NCBI GenBank assembly: GCA_022795075.1
Contig: JAAWGB010000011.1
Location: 1 to 39,719, forward strand
Origin: Clostridia bacterium
GTDB lineage: Bacteria > Bacillota > Clostridia > TANB77 > CAG-508
Reading direction: 5' to 3'
Length of the DNA stretch: 39,719 bases
Every line of letters begins with the position of its first letter. Positions within the stretch are counted from its first letter, which is position 1. The notes beneath the pieces are model-generated. The model ran no database searches. It saw nothing but the letters and a program-made list of their open reading frames with translations, and was not told the origin of the DNA. Both the position numbers and the translations under genes were made by a program. Below are positions 11,320 to 20,217 of this stretch, piece after piece.

Positions 11320-11445
11320 CTAAAAGAGTTGGTCTTCCTCAGGATATTCAAAATAAAGTCCTACTAACATAAGGCCACATATAACCAAGAAAACTCCTAC
11401 CAAAATTAACCCTACTGCCATGATTCCTGTAACCTTTTTCTTCAT
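11320..11445 (-). CDS. Small single-TM protein (41 aa)
   Basis: MKKKVTGIMAVGLILVGVFLVICGLMLVGLYFEYPEEDQLF*, ATG preceded by AAAGGAG; absent from the ORF track because of length. Confidence 0.6.
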   Translation of the reverse strand: MKKKVTGIMAVGLILVGVFLVICGLMLVGLYFEYPEEDQLF

Positions 11446-11558
11446 GTTTTTCTCTCCTTTGTTTTTTAAGGTCAAAGAACTTGACCTTTTGGCTTGACTG
11501 CATTGTTACTGTTTTTATTATAACACATTATGTAAAAAAAAGCAAAAAATTAGCTAAA

Positions 11559-12318
11559 CTAATCTTTTGCATAAAAATAATCTGTAATTCCATTAAAAAT
11601 TCCCCATGCCAATCTATTTTGATAATCATCTTCTAACAACTGTTTTTCCTCTTCTGGATTTGACAAAAAACCACACTCTACAATAGAAATTGGAATTTCT
11701 ACATGTTTCATAATATATACTGTATCTAATTTCATGGCAACTCTTTTATTTTCCTTTTGAATGGACTCGTTTAAATTAGCTTGAATTTGTTTAGCCAGTT
11801 GAATACTTTTCTCATCTCCATTTTTATAAAAACATTGCCAACCCCAATACTGCTGTTGTGGAATTTTATTTAGATGAATACTAACAAAAATATCGGCTGA
11901 TGACTCATTTCCTATTTTCACTCTATTATGAATATCTGAAATCTTTTTTTGTTTTAATGTTTGACTATCTAAATCATAAATAGCATTTTCATCAGAACGA
12001 GTCAAAATAACATTACAGCCACTTGTTTCTAACAAACTTTGCAATTTTAAGGCAATTTTCAAATTCGTTTCTGCCTCTGTTGTACCTGTACTACTTTGAG
12101 CTCCTTCATCTGGAACTCCGTGGCCGGGCATCTATTACAATGGTTTTTCCAGAGACAGGAGTGGCTGTTGTTGTTACTGTATTTTCTTGTTGCCTCTCTG
12201 TATTAGCCTTGATAACTCCTTCTTTTTGATTGTTTGCTATCTGAAAGGAAAAAGCAAAAACAGCTATTAATACACAAGATAAAATAATTTGAATTCTTTT
12301 TTTATTAATCACAATCAT
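11559..12318 (-). CDS. N-acetylmuramoyl-L-alanine amidase (Amidase_3, CwlD-like), needs a +1 shift at CGG 12124-12126
   Basis: ORF 12106-12318 (...GKTIVIDA) continues in the +1 frame into GHGVPDEGAQSSTGTTEAETNLKIALKLQSLL...VECGFLSNPEEE in ORF 11559-12131. Confidence 0.85.
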
Positions 12319-12384
12319 ATAAAAAACTCCTAATATAAATCTTCCTTACATTTATATTAAGAATTTTTAAATTTATTCCAATAT

Positions 12385-13308
12385 TTATTTTCTTCTATCT
12401 ACTGCATAGCTACTTCCCATTACTGATTTTGCTGCATGTTTTACTTGTGCTCCTATTTCTCCAATTTCTAAAATATTACTAAATCTTCCTTCATCTGCTA
12501 CTACAACTCCTATCGATAAAGATGTTAGTGGAAATTGTTCAATAATTCCTTTTCTATTTTCTACTTCAACATATCCTTTTTCTAAATCTTTTTGTGTAAA
12601 ATATTTTTTTACATGATGATCAAAATACGCTAAAATATTTTGACATAATTTTTCACAGCTATTTCCCTTTACTAATGCTACAAAATCGTCTCCTCCAATA
12701 TGACCTATAAAAGTATCTTCCATTCCACTTTCATGAATACAGTTGATAATTGTTTGTGCTGTAAATTCGATAATTTCGTCTCCTTTTAAAAATCCGTATA
12801 CATCATTGTAAGCTTTAAAGTTGTCTAAGTCTAAATATAATACGCAAAAAGCTTCTTTTTTAGTAATTCTCTTTTTTAGTTCTGCGTGTATTTGTACATT
12901 TCCTGGTAAACCTGTTAGTGGACTAATTCTTCTGTTTGTGGAAAGTAGTCTGTTTAGGTTTTTTACAGTATGATATAAGTATTGTTCATCTACTGGCTTT
13001 TTTATAAAATATTCAATGGATTCTTGCAAAATACTTAATCGATGTTCTCTATCTCCTTTAGAAGATACTACAATAACTGGTGTTATGGTATTGTCTTCGT
13101 CTTTTCTTATTTTTCTACATAAATCTACTACATTTCGGTCAATGGCATCTTCATTTATTACAATTAAGGATGGTATATTTTTTAAGGCTATATCGATTTG
13201 CTCCGTTTTTACACTCGTAAATTTATATTCTGGGTCATTTTTAAATAATTCTCTAAAAATCACAATTGATGCGTCATCATCATCAATTATATATATCTCT
13301 TGTATCAT
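12385..13308 (-). CDS. Response-regulator-like protein with GGDEF domain
   Basis: YIIDDDDAS receiver start; SPLTGLPGNVQIH, LYLDLDNFKAYNDVYGFLKGD, IGGDDFVAL. Confidence 0.85.
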   Translation of the reverse strand: MIQEIYIIDDDDASIVIFRELFKNDPEYKFTSVKTEQIDIALKNIPSLIVINEDAIDRNVVDLCRKIRKDEDNTITPVIVVSSKGDREHRLSILQESIEYFIKKPVDEQYLYHTVKNLNRLLSTNRRISPLTGLPGNVQIHAELKKRITKKEAFCVLYLDLDNFKAYNDVYGFLKGDEIIEFTAQTIINCIHESGMEDTFIGHIGGDDFVALVKGNSCEKLCQNILAYFDHHVKKYFTQKDLEKGYVEVENRKGIIEQFPLTSLSIGVVVADEGRFSNILEIGEIGAQVKHAAKSVMGSSYAVDRRK

Positions 13309-13345
13309 TTATTTTCTTCCTCTCTTGTTTTTCTTCATTATATAC

Positions 13346-13374
13346 AAAAAGACTTGTGCTTTTCAAGTCTTTTT
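13346..13374. terminator. Hairpin terminator
   Basis: AAAAAGACTTG tgctttt CAAGTCTTTTT, perfect 11-bp stem overlapping the stop of the upstream gene. Confidence 0.7.
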
Positions 13375-14160
13375 CTTGTTTTTTACTCTTTTTTTCCTCA
13401 ATTCTATTTTGTGGTTTAAAACTTCTGTAATTTCTTTGGTATTAATTGCTGGAAATGCTTTTTTTAAACGGTGTACATTTTTATATAAATGTATAATCGT
13501 TCGGTCTTTTTTCTTTTTTAATTTTTCTACCATTTGTTGTATATTTTCTGCGGTCGTGGTTTCTTCTTTTTGTTTTCTTAATGCTTTTATTTCTTTTAGC
13601 TTTTCTTTAATTTCTTTATTGATTTTTTCTATATTTTCTAAAGTTGCTTTTATACTCTTTACATGGATAATTGATACAATTGTATCGATTATAAATATTG
13701 TAAAGAAAATTGCCATAACATAGTTTAGCAAATTAGTATCAATTTGGGCTATAATTCCTTGTATAAATGGATGAATGTATTTTACAAATAATACGCCTAA
13801 TATTCCCCAAAAAAAAGAATTTGTAAAACATATACGTCCTTGAAAATTTATTTTGTGATCGGAATAATCCCAATATTTTGTATGAAATACTTTCTCTAAA
13901 AATACGCCTACTATATATTCCCATATTGTTAATAGGATAATGGCTATGAAAAATAGTAAGATTGGTCTACTTTCAAATCCTTCTAAAAATAGAAACATAA
14001 TGGTTGCTCCTATTCCATATATTGGACAAAACGGGCCTTTTAAAAAGCCCGTATTGATTACTTTCTTTTCACATATTGATCGAAATATAGATTCCATTAC
14101 CCATCCTAAGAAAGAGTAAATTATGAAATATATTATCAGTTCAATTATATTGATATTCAT
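13363..14160 (-). CDS. Putative ABC-transporter type IV / CmpB-like membrane protein
   Basis: YSFLGWVMESIFRSICEKKVINTGFLKGPFCPIYGIGA ... WEYIVGVFLEKVFHTKYWDYSDHKINFQGRICF. Confidence 0.75.
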   Translation of the reverse strand: MNINIIELIIYFIIYSFLGWVMESIFRSICEKKVINTGFLKGPFCPIYGIGATIMFLFLEGFESRPILLFFIAIILLTIWEYIVGVFLEKVFHTKYWDYSDHKINFQGRICFTNSFFWGILGVLFVKYIHPFIQGIIAQIDTNLLNYVMAIFFTIFIIDTIVSIIHVKSIKATLENIEKINKEIKEKLKEIKALRKQKEETTTAENIQQMVEKLKKKKDRTIIHLYKNVHRLKKAFPAINTKEITEVLNHKIELRKKRVKNKKKT

Positions 14161-14168
14161 TTTTTCCC

Positions 14169-15134
14169 CTATTCTTTATTAAACTTTGCTCGGAAAGTCT
14201 CAGACACTCCACTTTCGTTGTAGATGGTTACTTCTAATTTGTTTTCTCCATCATTTAGTGGATACGCATATTCAAATTCTTTTCTATCTTCTGGTGATAA
14301 TTCCGCTTCTAAGTCTAATCTATATTTATCTACTTCGTTAATGATAAATTCTACTTTTGATAGTCCTTGTTCATCTGATGCGTGAATAATAAAGTTTTCG
14401 CCATCTGTTGATACATCTAGTTTTGGTTTCGTTACTCCATTTACATCTTGTTCTTTTGTTTCTGTATGATTGTTAATGTCTACTACTATGACTGTTAATT
14501 TGTGCAATCCTCTTGGTATTTCTATTGTTTCTTCTATTTGGTTACTTTCACTATCGATTCTTGTTTCGTCTTCTTCATCCCATCGATAGGTCATGTATTG
14601 TAATTGATTGATTCCATTTGCTGTTACCTTTAGATTGTTTCCTTCTGCTTCAATATTGATGTTAATGTCTGATTCTTTTGTATAGGCTTTTTGATATTCT
14701 ATTTCTTGTCCATTAATATCACTTGCATAAACTTTTAATGTATTGGTTCCAGATGGTATTTCTATTGTCGTCTGAGCTGTTTTTTTACCATTACATGATA
14801 CATAGTTTGCATCTTCATCATTCCAGTTATAACTTATGGTAGATAATTCTTTGTCATGTGTTACCTTTAATAAAATTTGGTCTTCAGATGTTTCTTCTAC
14901 ATAGATGGTTGGTTTTGTTTTTGCCACTTGTTTGGTAGATTCTTTATACATTGAATAAGATCCTGTTCCTATGATACATATTCCAAATACTAATATAGAA
15001 ATGGTAAAAAATTTTAATATAGTCTGAATCTCAATTGGTTGATTGTTTTTTATTTTATCTTTCTTTTTATTTTTCTTCCCTTTGTCTTTTTGGGGATTAT
15101 TATCAATACTTAATATTTGATTCAATACTTTCAC
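14169..15134 (-). CDS. Membrane-anchored protein with Ig-like repeats, unknown function
   Basis: 321-aa intact ORF, one TM near the N-terminus, beta-rich repeats (TTIEIPSGTNTLKVYASD / ETIEIPRGLHKLTVIVVD). Confidence 0.65.
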   Translation of the reverse strand: MKVLNQILSIDNNPQKDKGKKNKKKDKIKNNQPIEIQTILKFFTISILVFGICIIGTGSYSMYKESTKQVAKTKPTIYVEETSEDQILLKVTHDKELSTISYNWNDEDANYVSCNGKKTAQTTIEIPSGTNTLKVYASDINGQEIEYQKAYTKESDININIEAEGNNLKVTANGINQLQYMTYRWDEEDETRIDSESNQIEETIEIPRGLHKLTVIVVDINNHTETKEQDVNGVTKPKLDVSTDGENFIIHASDEQGLSKVEFIINEVDKYRLDLEAELSPEDRKEFEYAYPLNDGENKLEVTIYNESGVSETFRAKFNKE

Positions 15135-15225
15135 CTCTTATTTTTCACTATTTTGATTATATCATATTGATTTTTTATTGTAAATATTTTTATACCGAAA
15201 AATTGAGTCTTATGTTGCTATCTTA

Positions 15226-15708
15226 TTAATAACCTAATTCTTTTAATATATCTTGAACCTTATCTTTATAAGTATTATCTACATCTACATATATAACTGT
15301 ATTATCTATTCTAGAAACTACTTGATATTTTCCATTTGCTGTTAATTCGTATTTTGAATAATTTTTTGCACTGGCATTTTTTTGAGTAGCTGTGTTTCCT
15401 TTTGATGTCTCGAATTTAGATTGATTATTGGCATAAAAAGATTGTGCATAAGAATCATCAGATAGTTCATAAAATTCAATTTGATAATCAACTTCATTGT
15501 TTCCAGCTATATATACTTGTTCCACATAATCATATTCTGCAAATTGGCTCGTAGCATCTGTTATAGCATATCCTTTATTTCTCATAGTTGTTTCAAAAGT
15601 ATTAGCACTAATAGATTGTTTTTCTTTGTTGATACTAAACATAAGAATCCCAAATATTATAACCAATATTACAATTATGATACTTGCTATTTTTATAAAT
15701 TTTTTCAT
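15226..15708 (-). CDS. Membrane-anchored hypothetical protein
   Basis: 160-aa ORF with N-terminal TM helix. Confidence 0.6.
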   Translation of the reverse strand: MKKFIKIASIIIVILVIIFGILMFSINKEKQSISANTFETTMRNKGYAITDATSQFAEYDYVEQVYIAGNNEVDYQIEFYELSDDSYAQSFYANNQSKFETSKGNTATQKNASAKNYSKYELTANGKYQVVSRIDNTVIYVDVDNTYKDKVQDILKELGY

Positions 15709-15748
15709 TTTCTTTCTTCTTTTTATTTCATTTGTTTTTTATATGTAT

Positions 15749-15795
15749 AAAAGTCAAAGTATAAAATCATTATTTAATTTTTTACTTTGACTTTT
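15749..15795. terminator. Terminator downstream of rpsR
   Basis: AAAAGTCAAAGTA (15749-15761) / TACTTTGACTTTT (15783-15795), perfect stem. Confidence 0.75.
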
Positions 15796-15807
15796 TATGT
15801 TTCTCAT

Positions 15808-16089
15808 TTAATTTTGTGCATATGGTAATAAGGCAATGTGTCTTGCTCTTTTTACAGCTGTTGTAATGTCTCTTTGATGTTTGCTACAAGCTCCTGTTGT
15901 TCTTCTTGGTAAGATTTTTCCTTTATCATTGATGAATTTTCTTAGTTGTTCTGGATTTTTGTAATCTAATACAAAGTTTTTATCACTACATAATACGCAT
16001 ACTTTTTTTCTTTGTTTTCTGAATCTTGGATTGTAATCCTCATCATAATTTTTGTTGTTATTTCTCTTATTTTGCTTTTTGTCTGCCAT
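15808..16089 (-). CDS. rpsR: 30S ribosomal protein S18
   Basis: [49 protein letters not shown]. Confidence 0.97.
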   Translation of the reverse strand: MADKKQNKRNNNKNYDEDYNPRFRKQRKKVCVLCSDKNFVLDYKNPEQLRKFINDKGKILPRRTTGACSKHQRDITTAVKRARHIALLPYAQN

Positions 16090-16113
16090 TTTTATTTTCC
16101 CCCTTTTTGTTTG

Positions 16114-16542
16114 TTAAAATGGTAAGTCATCACTAGAAGATACTTCGAAATCATCTCCCATATTACCTGGTGCTGTGTTTCCAAATGTGTTTTCAAATGA
16201 GCTATTTCCCATATCTCCTTCTCTTTTGCTGTCTGCGAAATAGGCTTCTTCTGCTACTACTTCTGTTACATAGTGTTTGGTTCCTTGATCATCATCCCAT
16301 GTTCTTGTTTGTATTCTTCCAATAACGCCTACTTGTTGACCTTTCTTAAAGTATTTGCTACAAAATTCTCCTAGTTTGCTCCATGCTACAATATTGATAA
16401 AGTCTGCTTGTCTTTCTTCTCCTTGTCTGACAAATCTTCTATTGACTGCTAAACTAAAAGATGCAACTAATGTGTTGTTTGTTTGTGTATATCTTACTTC
16501 TGGATCTCTTGTTAGTCTTCCCATTAATACTACTTTGTTCAT
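16114..16542 (-). CDS. ssb: Single-stranded DNA-binding protein
   Basis: MNKVVLMGRLTRDPEVRYTQTNN... and C-terminal DDLPF tip. Confidence 0.97.
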   Translation of the reverse strand: MNKVVLMGRLTRDPEVRYTQTNNTLVASFSLAVNRRFVRQGEERQADFINIVAWSKLGEFCSKYFKKGQQVGVIGRIQTRTWDDDQGTKHYVTEVVAEEAYFADSKREGDMGNSSFENTFGNTAPGNMGDDFEVSSSDDLPF

Positions 16543-16565
16543 TTTATATCACCTTTCTTTACTTT

Positions 16566-16589
16566 AAATAAAGGCCCCTATCTTTATTT
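16566..16589. terminator. Hairpin between rpsF and ssb (possible attenuator)
   Basis: AAATAAAG gcccctat CTTTATTT. Confidence 0.4.
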
Positions 16590-16616
16590 AATTTTTCTTT
16601 TTGCTAAGTTTTTTTC

Positions 16617-16901
16617 TTAGTCTTCTTTTCTTACAACGATAAATTTCATAATATCATCTGTGATTCTATATACTCTTTCAAGTTCTTTGATAGAATCTGG
16701 TTTTGCTTCAAAGTTGAATAAAAGGTATGTACCTTCGTTGAATTTTTTGATTTCATAAGCTAATTTCTTTTTACCCATGTTTTCAACTGATTCTACTTTT
16801 CCATTTTCATTGATTAATCCTGTGAATTTTTCTTCTAAAGCTTTTACATTAGCTTCATCTAAATTAGGATTAACAATGATAATACTTTCGTATTTGTTCA
16901 T
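16617..16901 (-). CDS. rpsF: 30S ribosomal protein S6
   Basis: MNKYESIIIVNPNLDEANVKALEEKFTGLI... FVVRKED; ATG at 16901 after aggtg. Confidence 0.95.
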   Translation of the reverse strand: MNKYESIIIVNPNLDEANVKALEEKFTGLINENGKVESVENMGKKKLAYEIKKFNEGTYLLFNFEAKPDSIKELERVYRITDDIMKFIVVRKED

Positions 16902-16950
16902 TATTTTCACCTCCCTATGGATTGATAACCTACATTTTCTGTAAGTAGAG

Positions 16951-16982
16951 AACAAAAGTTAATCTTTTTCATTACTTTTGTT
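16951..16982. promoter_or_regulatory. Hairpin in the rpsF leader, possible S6:S18 autoregulatory structure
   Basis: AACAAAAGT...ACTTTTGTT about 50 nt upstream of the rpsF start. Confidence 0.3.
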
Positions 16983-17084
16983 TTGCTTTTTATTTTAAGC
17001 ATGGCTAATTTTATCACATTTTTTCTTATTTTACAAGCATTTTTCTCAAATTCACAAAAAATTCAAAAAAATAAATTCATCTCA

Positions 17085-17296
17085 CTTCTTCAAATGACTG
17101 GAAAATAATAATATAAATATTTATTCAAATTCTTCGGTTGCCTTCCATACATATAACAAATTCTAAAAATAAAACCGTAACTATACCCGAAGACAGGACC
17201 CTTTACGGTTTTATTTTAAGAATTTATAATATGATTCCAGTTACATTCGAATTTTCATAAATATTTATATTATTATTTTCCAGTCATCTAAAGAAG
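17085..17296 (+). repeat. Family-A-like hairpin element, divergent copy with unique perfect 31-bp arms
   Basis: ATGACTGGAAAATAATAATATAAATATTTAT (17094-17124) and its exact reverse complement (17257-17287); core ccgtAACTATACCCGAAGACAGGACCCTTTacgg. Confidence 0.8.
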
Positions 17297-17319
17297 ATTG
17301 GTGAATCGTAATTTTCTCT

Positions 17320-18006
17320 TTATATATGAGTATCCATGAATTTTTTAACAATTTCTTTATCTTCATAAGTTGTAATTTTAATATTGGTATAATCACCTTC
17401 TATAATTTTTACCTTTTCATGACCTTTCTCCAATAACATACAATCATCTGTAACCTTTTCATCTCTATACTTTTCATGATTATCTAACAAAACTTTTCTT
17501 TCAAAACATTGTGGTGTTTGAATGATCCATGTATGATTTCTATTGGTACTTTGTACAACAACATTGTTCTCATCTGTTACTTTTATGGTATCTTTGGAAG
17601 GCACTCCCACCGCTACTCCCTTAAATTCTTTCATACTTTCTATACATTGATTAATATATCTTTGTTGAATAGCAGGTCTTGCTCCATCATGAATCATAAC
17701 AATATTAGCATCTGTTTTTTGAATACAATGATATACCGTTTCTTGCCTTGATTTTCCCCCTAAAACAATATGAACTGGTTTTGTAATCTTTTCTTTTTGT
17801 AGGATTGTTTCAATTGTCGAAATTTCTTCTTCCTTTGCCCCTATTATTAAATTGTCAATATATACGTTTTTTTCAAAGGCTTTTAACGTATATGACATAA
17901 CTGTTTTTCCATTTATTATTTCAAAATTTTTGTTTCTATTTTGCCCATATCTTGTACTATTTCCTGCAACTAATACAATGCCTGTTACGGTTTTTCCTTC
18001 TATCAT
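17320..18006 (-). CDS. ispD: 2-C-methyl-D-erythritol 4-phosphate cytidylyltransferase
   Basis: VLVAGNSTRYG, MIHDGARP, VVQSTNRNHTWIIQTPQCF. Confidence 0.93.
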   Translation of the reverse strand: MIEGKTVTGIVLVAGNSTRYGQNRNKNFEIINGKTVMSYTLKAFEKNVYIDNLIIGAKEEEISTIETILQKEKITKPVHIVLGGKSRQETVYHCIQKTDANIVMIHDGARPAIQQRYINQCIESMKEFKGVAVGVPSKDTIKVTDENNVVVQSTNRNHTWIIQTPQCFERKVLLDNHEKYRDEKVTDDCMLLEKGHEKVKIIEGDYTNIKITTYEDKEIVKKFMDTHI

Positions 18007-18009
18007 ATT

Positions 18010-18874
18010 TTAACTCCTTTTTAAATTATAAGAACTACATAGATAAATTTCATATTTCTTTTTTAAATTATCATATGCCAATTTTGCTTTTTCTTTATTT
18101 TCAAATATTCCATAAACACAAGAACCTGTACCTGTCATTGAACTTCCGAAGAGCTCCTTGTTTGATTAAATTTTTCTTAATTTCTTGTATGATTTCTTTT
18201 TCCTCTATTACTTCTTCAAATACGTTATATAAATGACTGGCTATTTCTTTTAATTGTTTTTTCTCTAATCCTTGTATTATTTTTTGCGTATTTACCTTTT
18301 TATTTACTAGTTTTTGCTCATCTATTTTTGAGAACATTTTCCTAGTATTACACGCTATTGAAGGCTTAATAATGACTAAATAATATTTAAAACTGGTATC
18401 AATTGGCGTGATAATTTCTCCTATCCCTTCGGCTTTTATTGGTTGATTATAAAAACATGGAACCACATCTGCCCCCAGTTTCTTGCCTATCTCCTCCATC
18501 TTATTTTGGGACATTTTTAGTGAAAATAGCTTGTTTATTCCTTTGATAAAACTAGCGCAATCGGTACTTCCTCCAGCCAGTCCTGCTTGCATGGGTATTT
18601 TTTTATTTAATTTTACTTCTACACCAGTTATATCTTTATATTCTTGTTTTAATAATTGGTAGGCTTTATAAATAATATTTTCTTGGTTATTTAATTCTTT
18701 TACATTAGTTATTATTTCTATCTTCTGCGTGTTTGTTTTTTGAATATATAATTCATCGTATAAATTGATTTTTTGAAAAACTGACTCTATGTTATGATAA
18801 TTGTCTTCTCTTTTTCCTATTACTTCTAAATTCAAATTAATTTTAGCTCTTGCTTTTAAATAAATTTTCTCCAT
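18010..18874 (-). CDS. ispE: 4-diphosphocytidyl-2-C-methyl-D-erythritol kinase, needs a +1 shift at CGG 18146-18148
   Basis: MEKIYLKARAKINLNLEVIGKREDNYHNIESVF, MQAGLAGGSTDCA. Frame 0 dies after GAL; the +1 frame gives GSSMTGTGSCVYGIFENKEKAKLAYDNLKKKYEI to a stop at 18010. Confidence 0.9.
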
Positions 18875-18900
18875 TTTTATTCCCCTTAGATTGGTTCGAA

Positions 18901-19365
18901 TCATTCTACTGTTAAGCACGCAAATACGCTAATTCCATTGCCTTTTCCAAATTCTGTTAGACCTTCCCCTGTCGTTGCTGTTATTCCTATAAAGCTTTCC
19001 TCTATTTGCAAAATTCGTGCTATGTTTTTTCTCATTTCTTCTATTTTAGGGCTTATTTTAGGAGTCAAACATTCTATTGAAATGGATAGATGTACGATTT
19101 TTTCTTCTAAATATTTTAATGCTTCTTTTAAATATTCCTCACTGTTTGTAATTCCCCTTTTACACATATCATCTGCAACTTTACCCAATATATTTTTACC
19201 AGTAATTCCAGATACTGCATTGGTAATGGCATGTAAAACAACATCCCCGTCACTATTGGCTGATAATGAATAGTCTTCTTGAAATTCTATACCTCCTAAT
19301 AAGAGTTTTTTATCTTTCTGATGATAGTCAATTCTATGACTATCTTGACCAATTGCTACTTTCAT
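18901..19365 (-). CDS. ispF: 2-C-methyl-D-erythritol 2,4-cyclodiphosphate synthase
   Basis: GQDSHRI, LLGGIEF, ANSDGDVVLHAITNAVSG, TATTGEGLTEFGKGNGI. Confidence 0.95.
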   Translation of the reverse strand: MKVAIGQDSHRIDYHQKDKKLLLGGIEFQEDYSLSANSDGDVVLHAITNAVSGITGKNILGKVADDMCKRGITNSEEYLKEALKYLEEKIVHLSISIECLTPKISPKIEEMRKNIARILQIEESFIGITATTGEGLTEFGKGNGISVFACLTVE

Positions 19366-19505
19366 AATATCCCTCCTTTTTTGCTATTTTACCACTGTTT
19401 TATTTTTCTTGCAATAACTTTACAATTGTTTAACATTTTTATTGGTTTTGAATAGTATATAAGAGTAATTTTTCTGATATTAAAAAATAAATCGAGGTAT
19501 GTTAT

Positions 19506-19964
19506 ATGTTTACAAATATTTTTAATCATGCAAAAGCCCCTATAAAGGGTGGTAAAAAATATCCTGCTATACACGGTATGGTTACTTTTAAAGAAAATAA
19601 AAATGGTGTTTTAGTAACGGCTAAAATCTATGGCTTACCACATTCAAAAGATAGTTGCATGGGACGTTTTTTTGGTTTTCATATACATGAGGGTACTTCT
19701 TGTAGTGGAAATGTTAAGGATGAATTTGCAGATGCTAAATCTCATTTAAATCCTTCTAATTGCCCTCATCCTTTTCATATGGGAGATTTACCTCCTTTGC
19801 TTGAAAATGATGGTTATGCTTATATGAGTGTTTTGGTTAATAAGTTTAAGATAAAAGATATTGTTGGAAAAGTAATAATTATTCATGATATGCCTGATGA
19901 TTTTACTTCTCAACCAAGTGGAAATTCTGGAACTAAAATTGCTTGTGGAAAAATCGAAGCTTAA
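19506..19964 (+). CDS. Cu/Zn superoxide dismutase-like protein
   Basis: GFHIHEG, HPFHMGDLPPL, GKVIIIHDMPDDFTSQPSGNSGTKIACGKIE. Confidence 0.85.
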   Translation: MFTNIFNHAKAPIKGGKKYPAIHGMVTFKENKNGVLVTAKIYGLPHSKDSCMGRFFGFHIHEGTSCSGNVKDEFADAKSHLNPSNCPHPFHMGDLPPLLENDGYAYMSVLVNKFKIKDIVGKVIIIHDMPDDFTSQPSGNSGTKIACGKIEA

Positions 19965-19968
19965 TAAG

Positions 19969-20205
19969 AACACTTTTTAAACTTAAACGTCAAGCCAATA
20001 TTATCTTAATAAAAACAAACCTAGCTCAGGGTCAAGCTAATTTTCATAGAACTTCTAAATTTATTTTATGGCACCCTTCCACGCCAAAGGCGTGAACTCT
20101 TTCCATAAAATAAATTAAGAATTTCTACTTCAATTACTTTCCATTCGCTAGGTTTGTTTTTATTAAGATAATATTGGCTTGTTTCTAGGTTTGAATATGT
20201 GTTTC
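19969..20205 (+). repeat. Family-B hairpin element, copy 1
   Basis: Perfect 35-bp arms 19991-20025 / 20147-20181; core TTATTTTATGGCACCCTTCCACGCCAAAGGCGTGAACTCTTTCCATAAAATAA. Confidence 0.85.
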
Positions 20206-20217
20206 CAAATTAAAATT

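Noticed and set aside
18885-18905. GGTTCGAATC resembling a tRNA T-loop
   Set aside because: Lies at the end of ispF; no acceptor stem or anticodon arm around it.
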